Part shown: positions 43,198-54,045 of the stretch, in pieces
Position numbering within the stretch: position 1 is the stretch's first letter
Layout: the number at the start of each line of letters is the position of its first letter
Assembly (NCBI GenBank): GCA_001557505.1
Contig: LSAX01000002.1
Span: forward strand, 4,836,001 to 4,900,000
DNA: 64,000 nucleotides
Source: Reticulascus tulasneorum
Taxonomy: Eukaryota; Ascomycota; Sordariomycetes; Glomerellales; Reticulascaceae
Direction: 5' to 3'
The notes under the pieces: generated by a model
Databases searched by the model: none
The model's input: the letters and a program-made list of their open reading frames with translations, nothing else
What the model was told of the DNA's origin: nothing
Program-made: the position numbers and the translations under genes

Positions 43198-44055
43198 ATG
43201 CATTTGCCTTCACTACTAATAGGGGTCATTACCACGGCAAAGGTTATGGCAGCCGTGAATGAACCATGCTACGGCTCCGGTGGAGTTGCTGGTTAGGCTG
43301 ACCAAATCTCGAGCCGGGTCTCAACTAACAGTATGCAGGTGTCTGTATCTCTACCTCATCCTGCTCAACTGGCGGTGGAGTAACAATTAACGGTGGCTGC
43401 CCCTCTGATGCAGCAGATATCAAGTGCTGCAGCAAAACGACTTGTGGTAGCGGCGGCAATTGTCGTTGGACGAGTGACTGCGCAGGCTCTACCGTCACAA
43501 ATCAATGCCCCGGACCCAGTGCATTCAAGTGCTGCTCGTCCAGTTCAAGTGGTTTTGGGGGTTACTCTGCACCAACTATCCCCGCGCTTGGCGCATGCAA
43601 GGCGGCGGCAGTGAACGGTGCGAGTGCCATCGTGGCTGCATTCCCCGGCCGTGTAAGAGAGATTGGGTGCGTGAGAGACTGTGCCTGTCCTGGCACTTCG
43701 GAGCATTGCTGTGGCATGGCCACGGATATGATGTGTTCTGATGCGGGCGGTGTAAGTCTCGTCTCCATATGTGGAAGCGACCGAGCTGACCTACATCGTA
43801 GACTGCTACCATCTCCGGCCGAGAGATTGCGGAATGGATAATGAACAACCGTGCCACGCTAAGTTTGAAATATGTCATTTGGGGTCAGCGTATATGGAAC
43901 CCCTCCCAAGACTCTGTCACCGGTTGGGCCAACTGGCGGGCTATGGAGGATAGGGGAGATGTCACACAGAATCATTGGTACGTATCCTACATATGCCTTA
44001 GCATGTTTCTATTACTTACTTAACTAGGGACCATGTTCATGTCAGCTACGTTTGA
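43198..44055 (+). CDS. Secreted Cys-rich protein with ARB-07466-like C-terminal domain
   Basis: Four exons: 43198-43291, 43339-43751, 43802-43977 and 44028-44055. The introns are 47-50 nt, and the product is 236 residues. A signal peptide of about 20 residues is followed by two Cys-rich repeats (CYGSGGVAGVC...KCCSKTTC and CRWTSDC...FKCC) that resemble small disulfide-knotted binding modules. The C-terminal domain reads IPALGACKAAAVNGA, AFPGRVREIGCVRDCAC, EHCCGMATDMMCSD, EWIMNNRATLSLKYVIWGQRIW and NHWDHVHVSYV. The H...D and DHVH elements are arranged like the zinc ligands of D-Ala-D-Ala carboxypeptidase/M15-type enzymes, and related domains occur in secreted actinobacterial proteins. A role against bacterial walls is therefore conceivable but not shown. 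Every junction keeps frame. Confidence 0.87.
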
Positions 44056-44497
44056 GCTCTTATTAAATACAATAGGAAGCCATAACCCAGGACTGTATAC
44101 AGCTCATCATTACCAACAGAGTTCCAGCAAGTTGAATATCTATAGGTGATTATGACGATGACTATAGCAGCCATAGAGCATACCTAGGTTAATATTGCAC
44201 ACATCGTATGGATCTACGTACACCTGGAATAGATAAAGAGAAGAGGACAAAGAAGCTAGCAATATAGCTTCCTGACGTCTCGGCCCGCCCGTTAACCATG
44301 AATGGTTCATTCTACTCATGAGTATCTGGACGTAACCTCTGTAGAACAAAGACAGCCGTCCAAGCTAAAAAGGTTCAAGACCATGGTGTCTTGGTTCATA
44401 GCACCTGACGCCGACGAATCTATAGAAGCCCTGTCTAAATCCGCCTTAAATGCTCCGTTTGCCCCATTTTCCATCCCATACTTGTCATGATACCACA
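44056..44497. other. Convergent intergenic region
   Basis: About 440 bases between the 3' ends of the Cys-rich secreted protein gene and the ATRIP-like gene. A short open frame (44302-44490) has no recognisable content. Confidence 0.45.
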
Positions 44498-47033
44498 TCA
44501 AGATCCCAAATCCGGGATCTTAAAGGCCTCCTCAACTGCATCGCCCTCCACTGGGGTGACTGCTAGCTCCAGGAGCTCGTGGGCCAAGTCCCCAGTCTCC
44601 GCGCTTATACCATCCTCAAATACGCCATTCTCCTCAGCAAAACTCAGCCTAGCAAGTGAGAGAATATATCTTTGTGAGCCGCCATGTGACATGGCTAATT
44701 TTGATAGAATATTGGCTGTTTCGGCCGTCTTGGGGTCAGTCACCAGAGTGTGGAGAAGTAAAACAGCTTGGGCGATGACTTGGTATACACCTTGGATGTC
44801 CTCGCCCGAGTCTTGGTCACCACCCCGTAAGTCGCTCTCGGTGAAGCCCGCTAAGACATGGCCCACCTCAGTAGATTTACCGTAACCCGCGTATGGGCTG
44901 GCCATCTCGTATAACTCGTCGATAGCGCCGCTCAACAATAGTACAAGTCGAGGTATCGCGCCAACATGCGCCGCTACCTCTAGTGCACCATAGGGAGATC
45001 GAACAAAGGCAGTCAATGTTCGCAACACAGCTAAGCGGACCGCGTGTTTTTGGTGAGTAGTAACAGCATAGCGAGGCATGTCAACAAGTGTCGCCGACAC
45101 CTTCTCGATTAGTAGCCGAGCAAGTCCGGACTCTTTGTCCACAAGGATAGGCCCTATGGATTCTGGAAGTGCCGAAGTGCAGAGTAGTTCCAGCATGCCG
45201 AGAATGTCGTCAAGGCGTTGCTTTGGGGTTAGTAGTACAAGAACACCATCAACTGGCATCAGTTGCCAGAATTCGGCCTGTCGCGACACGGAGCCTTCTT
45301 CTGTATCCGCAATGGTTGCACAAGCTGCAGATGAGATCCAAAGCAATGACAGAATATACGTAGTGTCGATCTGCTGCTGGAGTGCCTCTGCGTCTGGATC
45401 ACCGGAGATATCCCCATCGATGCTCTTATATCTTGGCTCTGCAATAAGATATATGGTTCGGTGCGCAACCGGGACGAGTTCGTTGATTATGTAAGGCGCC
45501 ACGGACATGGTGTGGAGTTGCAGAGTGAAGCCTAGCAACGAGGTAAGGTCCCAGATTGGCCGGACGATGCCTTCGTCAAGACATTCGCTCCACAGGCTAA
45601 TGATGTATCTTGAGAAATCGATGAGAAGCTGCATGGGGTTCAAGGGGTTGCCCATGAGCGGTAGCTTTTGGAATATCAATGATGCAAAGGAAGTGTTTGG
45701 ATCAGAAGAAAATGAGTAACGGGCAAGCATGTCAAATGTTGGAGGCTCGCCATGAATAGGACCATGGTCCAGAACCAACGGCAAAAACTGTCAGAAGTTA
45801 GCAAACGAAAGTGACGTGGAGATCAGGCGCATGGCGTACCTCGAATGGAAGCATGTTCGTCAATGGGCCGATATACACGTTTGGAATTGCTGTCGCCGGC
45901 CCATCATCCGCTGCCACATCCTCTTGAATGTCTAAGGCCATGACAGGACTGTCCAGGGTCGGCCGCTTCCGCTTTCCCTTTGTTGGCGTCCGCTCAGCCA
46001 GAGGAACAGCGACTGGGCCGGCATCTCTCGCTTTGCCTCTAGCCTTGCTAGGGCTGAGCACGACATCCATATCATCAAAACCGTCAGCGATTCCCCACGT
46101 CTTTGCCGCCTTTTTGGGAGTGGTAGTCCCTATTCCTGCGCCAAAGGGCGCCGTTTCTCTCCTCCTCGCCTTGGTCGAGACCTCCTTCATGTCCCGCTGC
46201 AGGAATTGCAGCTCTGTAGAGGCGGTCTTCTCAGCCGCAACAGCAGCCTCGACCAGTCTTTCCTGCTTCGCCAATTGCTCCGCATTCTGCTTTTTAAGTC
46301 TGGCAACCTCTGCCGCATGTTGCTGCTGAGCTTTCGTCGAGTTGGATCGAATGATAGCTGCCTCGCCCTTGGCCGAGTTCAGTTCTGATTCAAGAGCCTT
46401 CAGGCGCTGATTAAGTGCAGCAAGAATATCATTGTTGGTACTCGGAGGCACCTGGGCTGTTTGGGGTTGTGGGTGTCCATAACGAGCTGGGGGGGCCGGT
46501 CGAGGAAATTGGCTTGGTTGGGGATGAGGAGGAGCAGCAGGCAGGGGCTGGAAGCGTTGTGATGCAAGAGGCGGAGCATGAGAGGAGATCGGAGGTGGAT
46601 ATCTTGGTCTTGAGGAGAGACTTGGGGGATTCGGGTGGACTGCTGAGTGTGTCCATCTTGGTTGGGGTGGAATAGGTGGGACGAGTGGGCGAGGCTGATG
46701 AGGTAGAGATTTGTCGGCTGCAGCACGAGTAACCGGCGGCAGAAGCTCGTTGGTCACTTCAGTATCGTCAAGATCGTCATCCTCGAACTCCAACCCATCG
46801 TAGTTCTCGATTTGGGTAGCTTCTGCCGCTTGCGAGTCGGGTCTTCGTTGTGCTTGGGTGAACTGGATGGCATTATTCTCGAGTTCCTGCAAGATATTAT
46901 CGCTCAGGTCGTTAAGGTCGTCATCGGAGAAGTCATCCATCTCCTCCACCTGCGTCAGAAACGCAGCCTCAAATATCCATGGGCGATTGTGAGTGGACTT
47001 GGTGTTTATGTGCACCACTTGCTTCCCGGCCAT
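44498..47033 (-). CDS. uvsD: ATRIP/Lcd1/UvsD-type DNA damage checkpoint protein
   Basis: Two exons, 47033-45840 and 45787-44498, with a 52-nt intron (GTACGC...ACAG); the product is 827 residues. It starts with an acidic segment (MDDFSDDDLNDLSDN, EFEDDDLDD), like the RPA-binding acidic N-terminus of ATRIP. A long Pro/Gln-rich linker follows, then a predicted coiled coil at about residues 205-295 (ILAALNQRLKALESELNSAK onward) and a basic patch with KRKRP. The C-terminal half is an all-helical repeat region of the kind that binds the ATR kinase. In fungi the partner is UvsB/Mec1; together they sense RPA-coated single-stranded DNA and start the checkpoint in the nucleus. The family assignment rests on architecture and the fungal UvsD resemblance, since ATRIP sequences evolve fast. 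Confidence 0.82.
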
Positions 47034-48129
47034 TGCTTATCGCCAGATTTCTTATCGTACCTTACTGTAGGAAAACGCGGATGGACACGCGCGACGTGGC
47101 CGTGCAGGATGACTAATTCGTTCTTGTGGCGCATACGGCGCGTCCGGGTTGAGACAGTTCAATGGTCAGTACAGCTAACCAAGACGTGTACCCTAGTAGT
47201 CCCTAAAAAAGACTAACACTAGTCTCTTCAGAAGCATGTGATGATGTTGAACCTTCTTGAGTCGAGTGATCATTCGCTCAAAAAAGAACTGTTCTTGCCC
47301 TTAAGACTCGACACGTAAATGAGGTCGGCGATGCTTTCGATATTCAACCAGGCTTAATCTTCATTTGCTAGTTTCTCTCGCTGGACAAGTGCTGGGGATC
47401 CGATCCTGAAGCTTTAACATAGAGGTAGGGGTTCTTTTGGGGCGGAGGGGCCCTGTAAAATTAGTGTCCGGCGACTTCTAGATGGAGGATCATATTCTTC
47501 ATACAGGCAATAATCAGAGACACAACGCTTCTCACTAGATAGCCATGGACGAGAACATGGATCTCCATTCGTGTATCAATAGTGAACAATGCTGACCCGA
47601 AAATCGTTTGTTTCTGCGTCGGAAGAACTTCCATTGGGTTCGATACACGACGGTAACTGAGCGCCACAAAGTGGATGGCCTTAGCCACAGCCCAAATATC
47701 GTCCCCGCCAAGCCACAAATCCTGACGTAGCTGGCCTCGCCAAAATCATCCTAGCAAAAATACAGGTTCATCAACATCCACGTCGGCACTCGCTCTTCTT
47801 ACCAATCGCCAACCGAGCCTTTCCCACGTCTCCCAATTCTCAGGTCAAATCGCCTGTCATCTCCGAAGAAGCCACTGCGCAGTCGTCGCGGTCACGGAAA
47901 CTTCCCACGATCCGACGTTCCGGAATATAACGAACCGCAATCGTCACTGGGCTCCAATCTCGCCAAGCGACTCTCCGGCCAGCATAATCGCTCCACATCC
48001 GGACCAGCCGCACCACCTCGCGCGAGATTAACAACGTCGCTGTCCACTTCTACTTTCTCTTCGAAATCCAGTCGACTGCGAACATATACCCTTGCGTAGG
48101 TATCGATTCAATCTCGTGGTTTACGCGAA
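47034..48129. other. Bidirectional promoter region between uvsD-like and CDS1 genes
   Basis: 1.1 kb separating two divergently transcribed housekeeping genes. A minus frame at 47461-47718 (85 codons) has a hydrophobic stretch but no start context, splice or homology that I can support. The 350 bases before 48130 are pyrimidine-rich with many CATC/CCAC motifs, typical of a fungal 5' leader. Confidence 0.45.
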
Positions 48130-49782
48130 ATGATGGCGAGGACGAGGAGAGGGGTGAAGTTCCCTCACAAGACCAACGGTCATAGCAACAACATTTCCGA
48201 TGGCAGACGCTCCAGCTTCAGCGATGTCAGTGAAGAGGGATCACCCATAAGGACGAGAGCAGCTCTAGATGGCATTGTAGAGGTAGGTTGCACGACATCC
48301 AGCACCCCTGTGGTGGTTTGGAAGCCCTCGCGTGGGAAGTGCTAATGTTCGCCAATCCAGCTGCCCAAAACACCAGAAGAGGAGAAGAGGGAAGCCTATG
48401 AAAAGAAGAAGGCAAACTTCCTAACACGAACATTCTGGACCTTCGTCATGTTCGCCGGCTTCTTCACCGCTCTGTTCATGGGCCACATCTACATCATCTG
48501 CCTCCTTACCGCCATTCAAATCGTCTCCTTCAAGGAGGTCATCGCTATCGCAAATGTATCGAGTCGAGCCCGGCAACTGCGATCCTCGAAGAGCCTGAAC
48601 TGGTACTGGCTCGCGACAACCATGTACTTCCTCTACGGCGAGACGGTCATATACTACTTTAAGCACATCGTTCTGGTAGACAAGGTTCTCCTTCCTCTTG
48701 CTACTCATCATCGATTCATCAGCTTCATCCTCTACGTCTTTGGTAGGTGGTTTCCCCAAATGCACAGGTGCCCTGATTATCGGGCATGCTCTGTACACTC
48801 GGTATGGCTAACATGAGTTAGGTTTCGTCTTTTTTGTTACGTCGTTGCAAGCCGGCCAGTACAAGCTTCAGTTTACCCAATTTGCGTGGACTCACATGGC
48901 ACTGTACTTGATCGTTGTCCAGGCGCATTTCATCATGAACAATATCTTCGAGGGCATGATCTGGTTCTTCCTACCCGCTGCGCTTGTCATTACAAACGAT
49001 ATTTGGGCATACATTGTTGGGATCACGTTTGGCCGGACAATGCTGATCAAGCTGTCCCCTAAGAAAACAGTTGAGGGGTTTCTCGGCGCTTGGATCATGA
49101 CCATCATCTTTGGATGGCTCCTTGCTAACGTCATGATGCGTTCCAATTACTTTATCTGCCCGGTAAATGTATGGCCGTCCTTTAGACCCTTCCCGCGAGA
49201 TCCCCAAGCTAACATGACCAGGACCTCGGCGCAAATATTTTTACCGGCCTCGAATGTACCCCGAACCCGGCTTTCATCCCGAAAACATATCGCTTCCCCC
49301 ATCTGTTCTTCCTCCCCGATACCACGAACCTATCTATAACAATGGCCCCAATGCAGATCCACACCCTCATTTTCGCGACCTTTGCTTCGTTGATTGCCCC
49401 ATTTGGAGGTTTCTTTGCGTCGGGACTCAAGCGGACTTTCAAGATCAAGGATTTCGGTGACTCGATTCCCGGTCATGGAGGAATGACGGATCGCATGGAC
49501 TGTCAGTTCATCATGGGCTTCTTTGCCTATATGTACTACCATAGCTTCGTTGCTTTGAACAAGTTCAATCTGGGCAACGTTATGGAGATGGCTATTACCG
49601 GCTTGACCGTTGACGAACAGATGGAGTTAGTTCGAGGCATGACGCGTTATCTCGCGAACCAAGGAGAATGGAAAGAGGATGTGAGTATTGGGATGATCCA
49701 GATCTGGCCCATATCATACCGGTAACTAACAATCCACAAGGTCCTCGTATGCATCGACCAAGCCCTCCAAGCAAGGAGGTGA
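48130..49782 (+). CDS. CDS1: Phosphatidate cytidylyltransferase (CDP-diacylglycerol synthase)
   Basis: Five exons: 48130-48282, 48361-48742, 48822-49168, 49222-49680 and 49741-49782. The introns are 78, 79, 53 and 60 nt, and the product is 460 residues. The cytosolic N-terminus is hydrophilic, followed by about eight membrane helices. The CDS signature is complete: SPKKTVEGFLGAW, then LKRTFKIKDFGDSIPGHGGMTDRMD near the C-terminus, with the Mg2+-binding Asp pair. The enzyme converts phosphatidic acid and CTP to CDP-diacylglycerol in the ER, the precursor of phosphatidylinositol, phosphatidylserine and cardiolipin. The last exon codes for only 13 residues and the stop; it was chosen because it preserves frame and the expected short tail. 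A second ATG follows the first directly, so the start may be one codon later. Confidence 0.96.
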
Positions 49783-50658
49783 GAGGCTCGGAAGTCCGAA
49801 ACCATTAGAGGGATGATTGTAGTGGGCAGGGCATTTAATGACGAAGCAATCACGAACATCTGGTCCATAATTCAGTTTGCGGGTTTAGATCTCCGAAAAC
49901 ATGCGCGGTTAGGTTCATGGCACAAGAACATGAGAAAGCCGTGTCGTTCCTGGAGGCTTAAGGGTCTCAGTACATACTACTAGCTTTCACGAGGGAACGC
50001 GCATTTTGTTGATTGGGGGGTTCATGAAATCGGGCAGCTTTGTTGGTTAGTTTAAGGGAGGCTTCGGGTGGGATCGCGATGTATCATACCCTCTTCACTG
50101 TTTCACCGGTGCATAATGGCCGATTCCCTTTGGACCTGAGATTTTCTTCCAGAACTGGGCTTGCTGTGCGGTCCCGTCCAACCACCGGTAGCTTTTGCTT
50201 TCGCCTTGGGAGGTGTGAGACGAACCTCTTCCGGTCACTCGATGAGTGTCTCGACTTCCTGTGGCGTCTTCAGGCTGATAAGTGAGACCATGGCACATGG
50301 TGAGGTTCCCTTCGCAAACTTTTATAACGAGACATGTCTTCGCTTAGTGTGTCTTGTTCCACCGTTAGCACATAACGCCCCTACTTCGCAACGGCAGGAT
50401 AGTACAGGGAGAGAGCTCGAATCAGTTGGCCTCACGAAATCAGGGCTATTGGAACGCGGACATGGCGGGGGAGGAACTCAACCTTCGGCGTGCTCTCGAA
50501 GACGGCCTTGCTAGGTACTGAACAAAGGAGCAATTACAAACGATACAGAAAGTGTGGCTTGTGGTTTAGATTTGATGTCGAAAAATGGATTCTGATCATC
50601 CTAGATGAAAGGATGTGTGGCCAGCGGAACCCTTAGGGGTTGATGATATTCGATGGCT
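49783..50658. other. Convergent intergenic region
   Basis: About 880 bases between CDS1 and the aldolase-family gene. Overlapping frames up to 117 codons lack motifs. No RNA gene was recognised. Confidence 0.4.
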
Positions 50659-51573
50659 TCAGTTTTTGAAGCTCCCGTTTGACAAATGCTCCTCCAGATC
50701 ATAATAGACTTGAAACTCGCAGTAACACACCTCTGGATCACTCTCGACATCAAAATTGAACTGTGCCTCCTCATCCGTGATCAGAACCTTGGACAGCCCA
50801 TTCGTAGCGGCCGCTTCCGCCAGCAGCTGGACACGACAGCTATTTTCCATCGACGTGTAAAGAAACGCAGCCTCATCCACGGTCTTCCCGACCGTCAAAA
50901 GGCCATGGTTCCGCAGAATGCAGCCCTTGCCATTTGGCCCCAGAGCCTCCGCAATGCGCTCGCCCTCTTCTGCGCCGAGCACCACACCGCCGTAGCTATT
51001 GTAGACGCTATGCGCATCACCGCGAAACTTGCACGCGTCCTGGGTTAACATCTCCAGACGTCGGCCGAACACCGACCAAGCCTTTCCGTGGATGCTATGG
51101 CAGTGGCATACAGCGTGTGCGTCGGGGCGGGCCTTGTGGACGGCGGCATGGATCAAGAATCCGGCAGAGTTGGGGGGTCTGGCGCGATTCCCGCCGATGA
51201 CCTCGCCATCTAAGTCGACGAGAATCATATCACTGACATTCAGCAGGCCAAAATGTCTTCCAAGTGGATTGGTCCAGAAGGCGTTGGGGAACTCCGGGTC
51301 TCTCACAGAAATGTGCCCGCTCATGCCCTCCACATAGCCCTCACGGGCCCAGTGCCGGAAAGCGGCAGTCATGTGCTCAAGCTGCCACTTGCGATGGGAC
51401 GTGTAGTCGGGGAACTTGGGAATGCCGGCCAATGCCACGGCACCGTGGGACATGGCTTGGAGAGGCGTTTTGTTGTCTAGCTCATGGCCATGCTTTGTGT
51501 GCGATGGTTCTCTGGGGGCCACTGTCGTGACAGTCAGCGAAGCCCCTGGTTCGGTGATGGCAGATGGAGCCAT
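50659..51573 (-). CDS. Class II aldolase/adducin family protein
   Basis: A single exon of 304 residues. After a hydrophilic N-terminal ~60 residues comes the class II aldolase fold: REGYVEGMSGHISVRDP, FWTNPLGRHFGLL, HAAVHKARPDAHAVCHCHSIHGKAWS (HxH zinc ligands), FRGDAHSVYNSYGGVVLG, CILRNHGLLTVGKTVDEA (third zinc His) and a C-terminal helical end. Bacterial relatives are L-fuculose-phosphate aldolase and L-ribulose-5-phosphate epimerase. Fungal members of this length are mostly uncharacterised cytosolic enzymes, so the substrate is open. The frame is open 31 codons further upstream to a Met at 51666; that extension is basic (RRK, KRRE) and could be a targeting sequence, but the family usually starts near MAPS, so 51573 is preferred. 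Confidence 0.9.
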   Translation of the reverse strand: MAPSAITEPGASLTVTTVAPREPSHTKHGHELDNKTPLQAMSHGAVALAGIPKFPDYTSHRKWQLEHMTAAFRHWAREGYVEGMSGHISVRDPEFPNAFWTNPLGRHFGLLNVSDMILVDLDGEVIGGNRARPPNSAGFLIHAAVHKARPDAHAVCHCHSIHGKAWSVFGRRLEMLTQDACKFRGDAHSVYNSYGGVVLGAEEGERIAEALGPNGKGCILRNHGLLTVGKTVDEAAFLYTSMENSCRVQLLAEAAATNGLSKVLITDEEAQFNFDVESDPEVCYCEFQVYYDLEEHLSNGSFKN

Positions 51574-52367
51574 TGGCGTGCGGGCAACGTGGTGCTCTCT
51601 TCGCTTGACTTGAACGTTATTTGGATGGGATGCTTTTCGCCTGCTTGTGAGCGAGGGATATATCAAAAATGGACGATGCAGATAAAGTAGCAGTTGTACA
51701 AGGAAAGGCGTGCATCTTGTGTGGGGTCGACCTCCCGTTGATTACCTTGATCAGCAATCCCATCAATCCACCTGGGTTTGGGTCAGTCCGACTTCGGAAA
51801 GTTCCCAGGGAACCTCAATGTTTGGGGATGTCATCTTGCTTCTGTAGGCAAATCCAAGAGCATGAGGAGGTGAGAAGTGACCCGGGCCAGCGAGATGACG
51901 AGATTCGGGGTCAGATCCCGCGAGATGGAATCTTCAGAGGTAATTGAGGTTTCAGGGGACTCGACCGTACATACTCACTGTACAAGACCACTGTGGACTG
52001 GAAGTTTGTCCACGATCGGAGCCCATAACGTTAGTAGGTGCCGATAGAACTAGTTACAGGTCCTTAAACCTACTAGGTAGTGTTCTGGGAACCTCTCAGT
52101 ACTAGGGCATGCACACCCCCGGGCCCCCAGTATCCCCCGAAACGTCCACTACAAAACTACCCCGTGACCTAGTTAAGGCATCAAATTATGTCACGGGCAA
52201 GTCTGCGGAGTTCCGGGTGCGATGGTCAGGCGGTTCGTTCCCCATTTTCACATGTTCCGGCTCCCCGATATCGATCATCAAGAATACCCTTTCGTCACAT
52301 CGTAGGGAAGACGCATTAAATTCGCGACGCCAGAGGGAGCTCAGTTGGAATTCGTCGAAACGCCAAT
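51574..52367. other. Divergent intergenic region
   Basis: About 800 bases between the aldolase-family gene (minus) and the alpha/beta hydrolase gene (plus). Both promoters must lie here. No further gene or repeat is seen. Confidence 0.45.
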
Positions 52368-53237
52368 ATGGAAGAACAGTCGCCAGAGGTGCCGCGTGTA
52401 GAGGATCCGCCACAACATTTGTACCATGTCTCGCTCAATCCCGAGAAAGAGAATACCATTGTTCTTTTGCATGGCATTCTGTCGTCCCATCTTGAATGGT
52501 CACTTGTTGTGCCATATCTTTCAGACTATCACATTCTCATCCCAGATCTCTGCCGGCATTCCGCATCCAAGGCGTTTCAGTCTGCATCCATCTCAGACTC
52601 TTCCGCGTTGGTTGCTGATTTAATTCTCAACTTTGCCCACAATCAACGTGCTCATGTTGTAGGAATGTCAATGGGCGGCTACGTGGCGCTCGACCTTGCG
52701 CAGCGGTATCAAGATGAGCGTCCTGGAATGGTCGAGTCTGTCTTTGCCACTGGCTCTACCCCATTAGGCGGCATGCGCAAATTCATGGCTTCACGCCCAG
52801 TCCTGATGTGGCTGATGTTGAAGCTGCTCTTGCACTGGTTGCCAAATGGTGTATATTGGTATGCCGCCTCCGTCTCGGGTTTGATGCGCCACGATGAACT
52901 CTTGGAGGAGATGAGGTCAAATCTCAACTGGGAGACGCTCCGTGACGTTTACGCTTCAATTGTGCAGTACACAGGGGATGACATCGCCAACCTGCGAGTG
53001 CGAACCCTCGTAGTGGCTGGAGGCGGCCAAGACGACGTACCCGCGACTAAGAAGATGGGCGAGCTACTCAAAACGAGATCACATCAAGCTGAAGCGCAGA
53101 GCGCTGATGATTCCGGGGCCGTTGTTGTTAAAAACGCTGTCCATGCTTGGGATTTACAGTTTCCGGAGCTATTCGCTCAGGGAATCCAGGCCTGGGTGGA
53201 GCAACGGACTCTTCCGGAAAAGTTTGCGGCCCTTTAG
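52368..53237 (+). CDS. Alpha/beta hydrolase
   Basis: A single exon of 289 residues. The fold begins with TIVLLHGILSSHLEW (oxyanion HG), then ILIPDLCRHSAS and the nucleophile elbow VGMSMGGYVALDLA. A cap region contains a hydrophobic stretch (RPVLMWLMLKLLLHWLPNGV). The acid region follows (LVVAGGGQDDVPATKKMGELL), and the catalytic His is in NAVHAWDLQFP. It belongs to the large group of fungal cytosolic esterase/epoxide-hydrolase-like proteins; no substrate can be named. The cap's hydrophobic helices might associate with membranes. It is the first of three genes in the same direction (hydrolase, HypX-like, FMO), although 800 bases separate it from the next. Confidence 0.88.
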   Translation: MEEQSPEVPRVEDPPQHLYHVSLNPEKENTIVLLHGILSSHLEWSLVVPYLSDYHILIPDLCRHSASKAFQSASISDSSALVADLILNFAHNQRAHVVGMSMGGYVALDLAQRYQDERPGMVESVFATGSTPLGGMRKFMASRPVLMWLMLKLLLHWLPNGVYWYAASVSGLMRHDELLEEMRSNLNWETLRDVYASIVQYTGDDIANLRVRTLVVAGGGQDDVPATKKMGELLKTRSHQAEAQSADDSGAVVVKNAVHAWDLQFPELFAQGIQAWVEQRTLPEKFAAL

Positions 53238-54045
53238 CCACTGGAGGGCGGGGGCGGGGACACGGCAGCTTGGATCGAATGTTCCACTAGGCATTTTCGA
53301 TATGGAGTCCTGGAAGAGAAGTATTATTCTACAACGAAACCACACAGTCGGCTCTTTGAGCAACGCGAACTTTCCGTTGGCAAGTGATCATTTCCCGGGG
53401 CACCGTGTGGCTGTCTGAGCTACCGCAGCCCGCAAGTTCTACTGCGGATGATCGGCGCACATCCACCACAAAACGGAGTTAAGCGTGGGCTTGGAACCAA
53501 TCCCAGCGAATCGAGTGGTTGCGATCTGACTCGGGGCGATCACTAGGTTTGTCGAAAAATGGTCACTGCATTTAGCTCATCCAAAATCCCGATCAGATTG
53601 GCATTTAATGTGCCGAGACAATCAGCTAACCCCTGATGAGGCGGCACTGACGCGCTTTGCACAGCACTAGAGCAAGCCAAAGCGTAGCTTCTCTCTGAAT
53701 GTGGCTGCGCTAAATCCCTTCTCAGAGATTTGAGCACAGCTGCACGGTCCCAATCGTCGTGTCATTTAAGCTTTTGGGAATGGTGTGCAATCCCGCATGC
53801 GAAGAGAGATTACTACTAAGGTAGGTAGGGATCGGAGGGAGGGCCCCATCCCGACTCTGGAGCTGGATTTGGAGCCGCGCTCCTTCTTGCTTTGGTTAAG
53901 GTACTTAACATGAACGATGCCGTGGCCTACCTCCCCAGAACGCAGAAAAGCCCAGGAAAACCAGGAAAAGGGCACCGCTGCCAAGTTCTAACATCTCTCT
54001 TCCGCCTTCCCACTCTCGCGCTACCCATTGTCCCGAGTGAGCATC
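53238..54045. other. Intergenic: promoter of the HypX-like gene
   Basis: About 810 bases; no supported frame. The 150 bases before 54046 are pyrimidine-rich, as in a fungal leader. An open, in-frame stretch just upstream of 54046 contains no ATG. Confidence 0.45.

Noticed and set aside
47461..47718. 85-codon minus-strand frame between uvsD-like and CDS1 genes
   Set aside because: A hydrophobic patch is present, but there is no homology, splice or promoter support; it probably lies in a promoter region.
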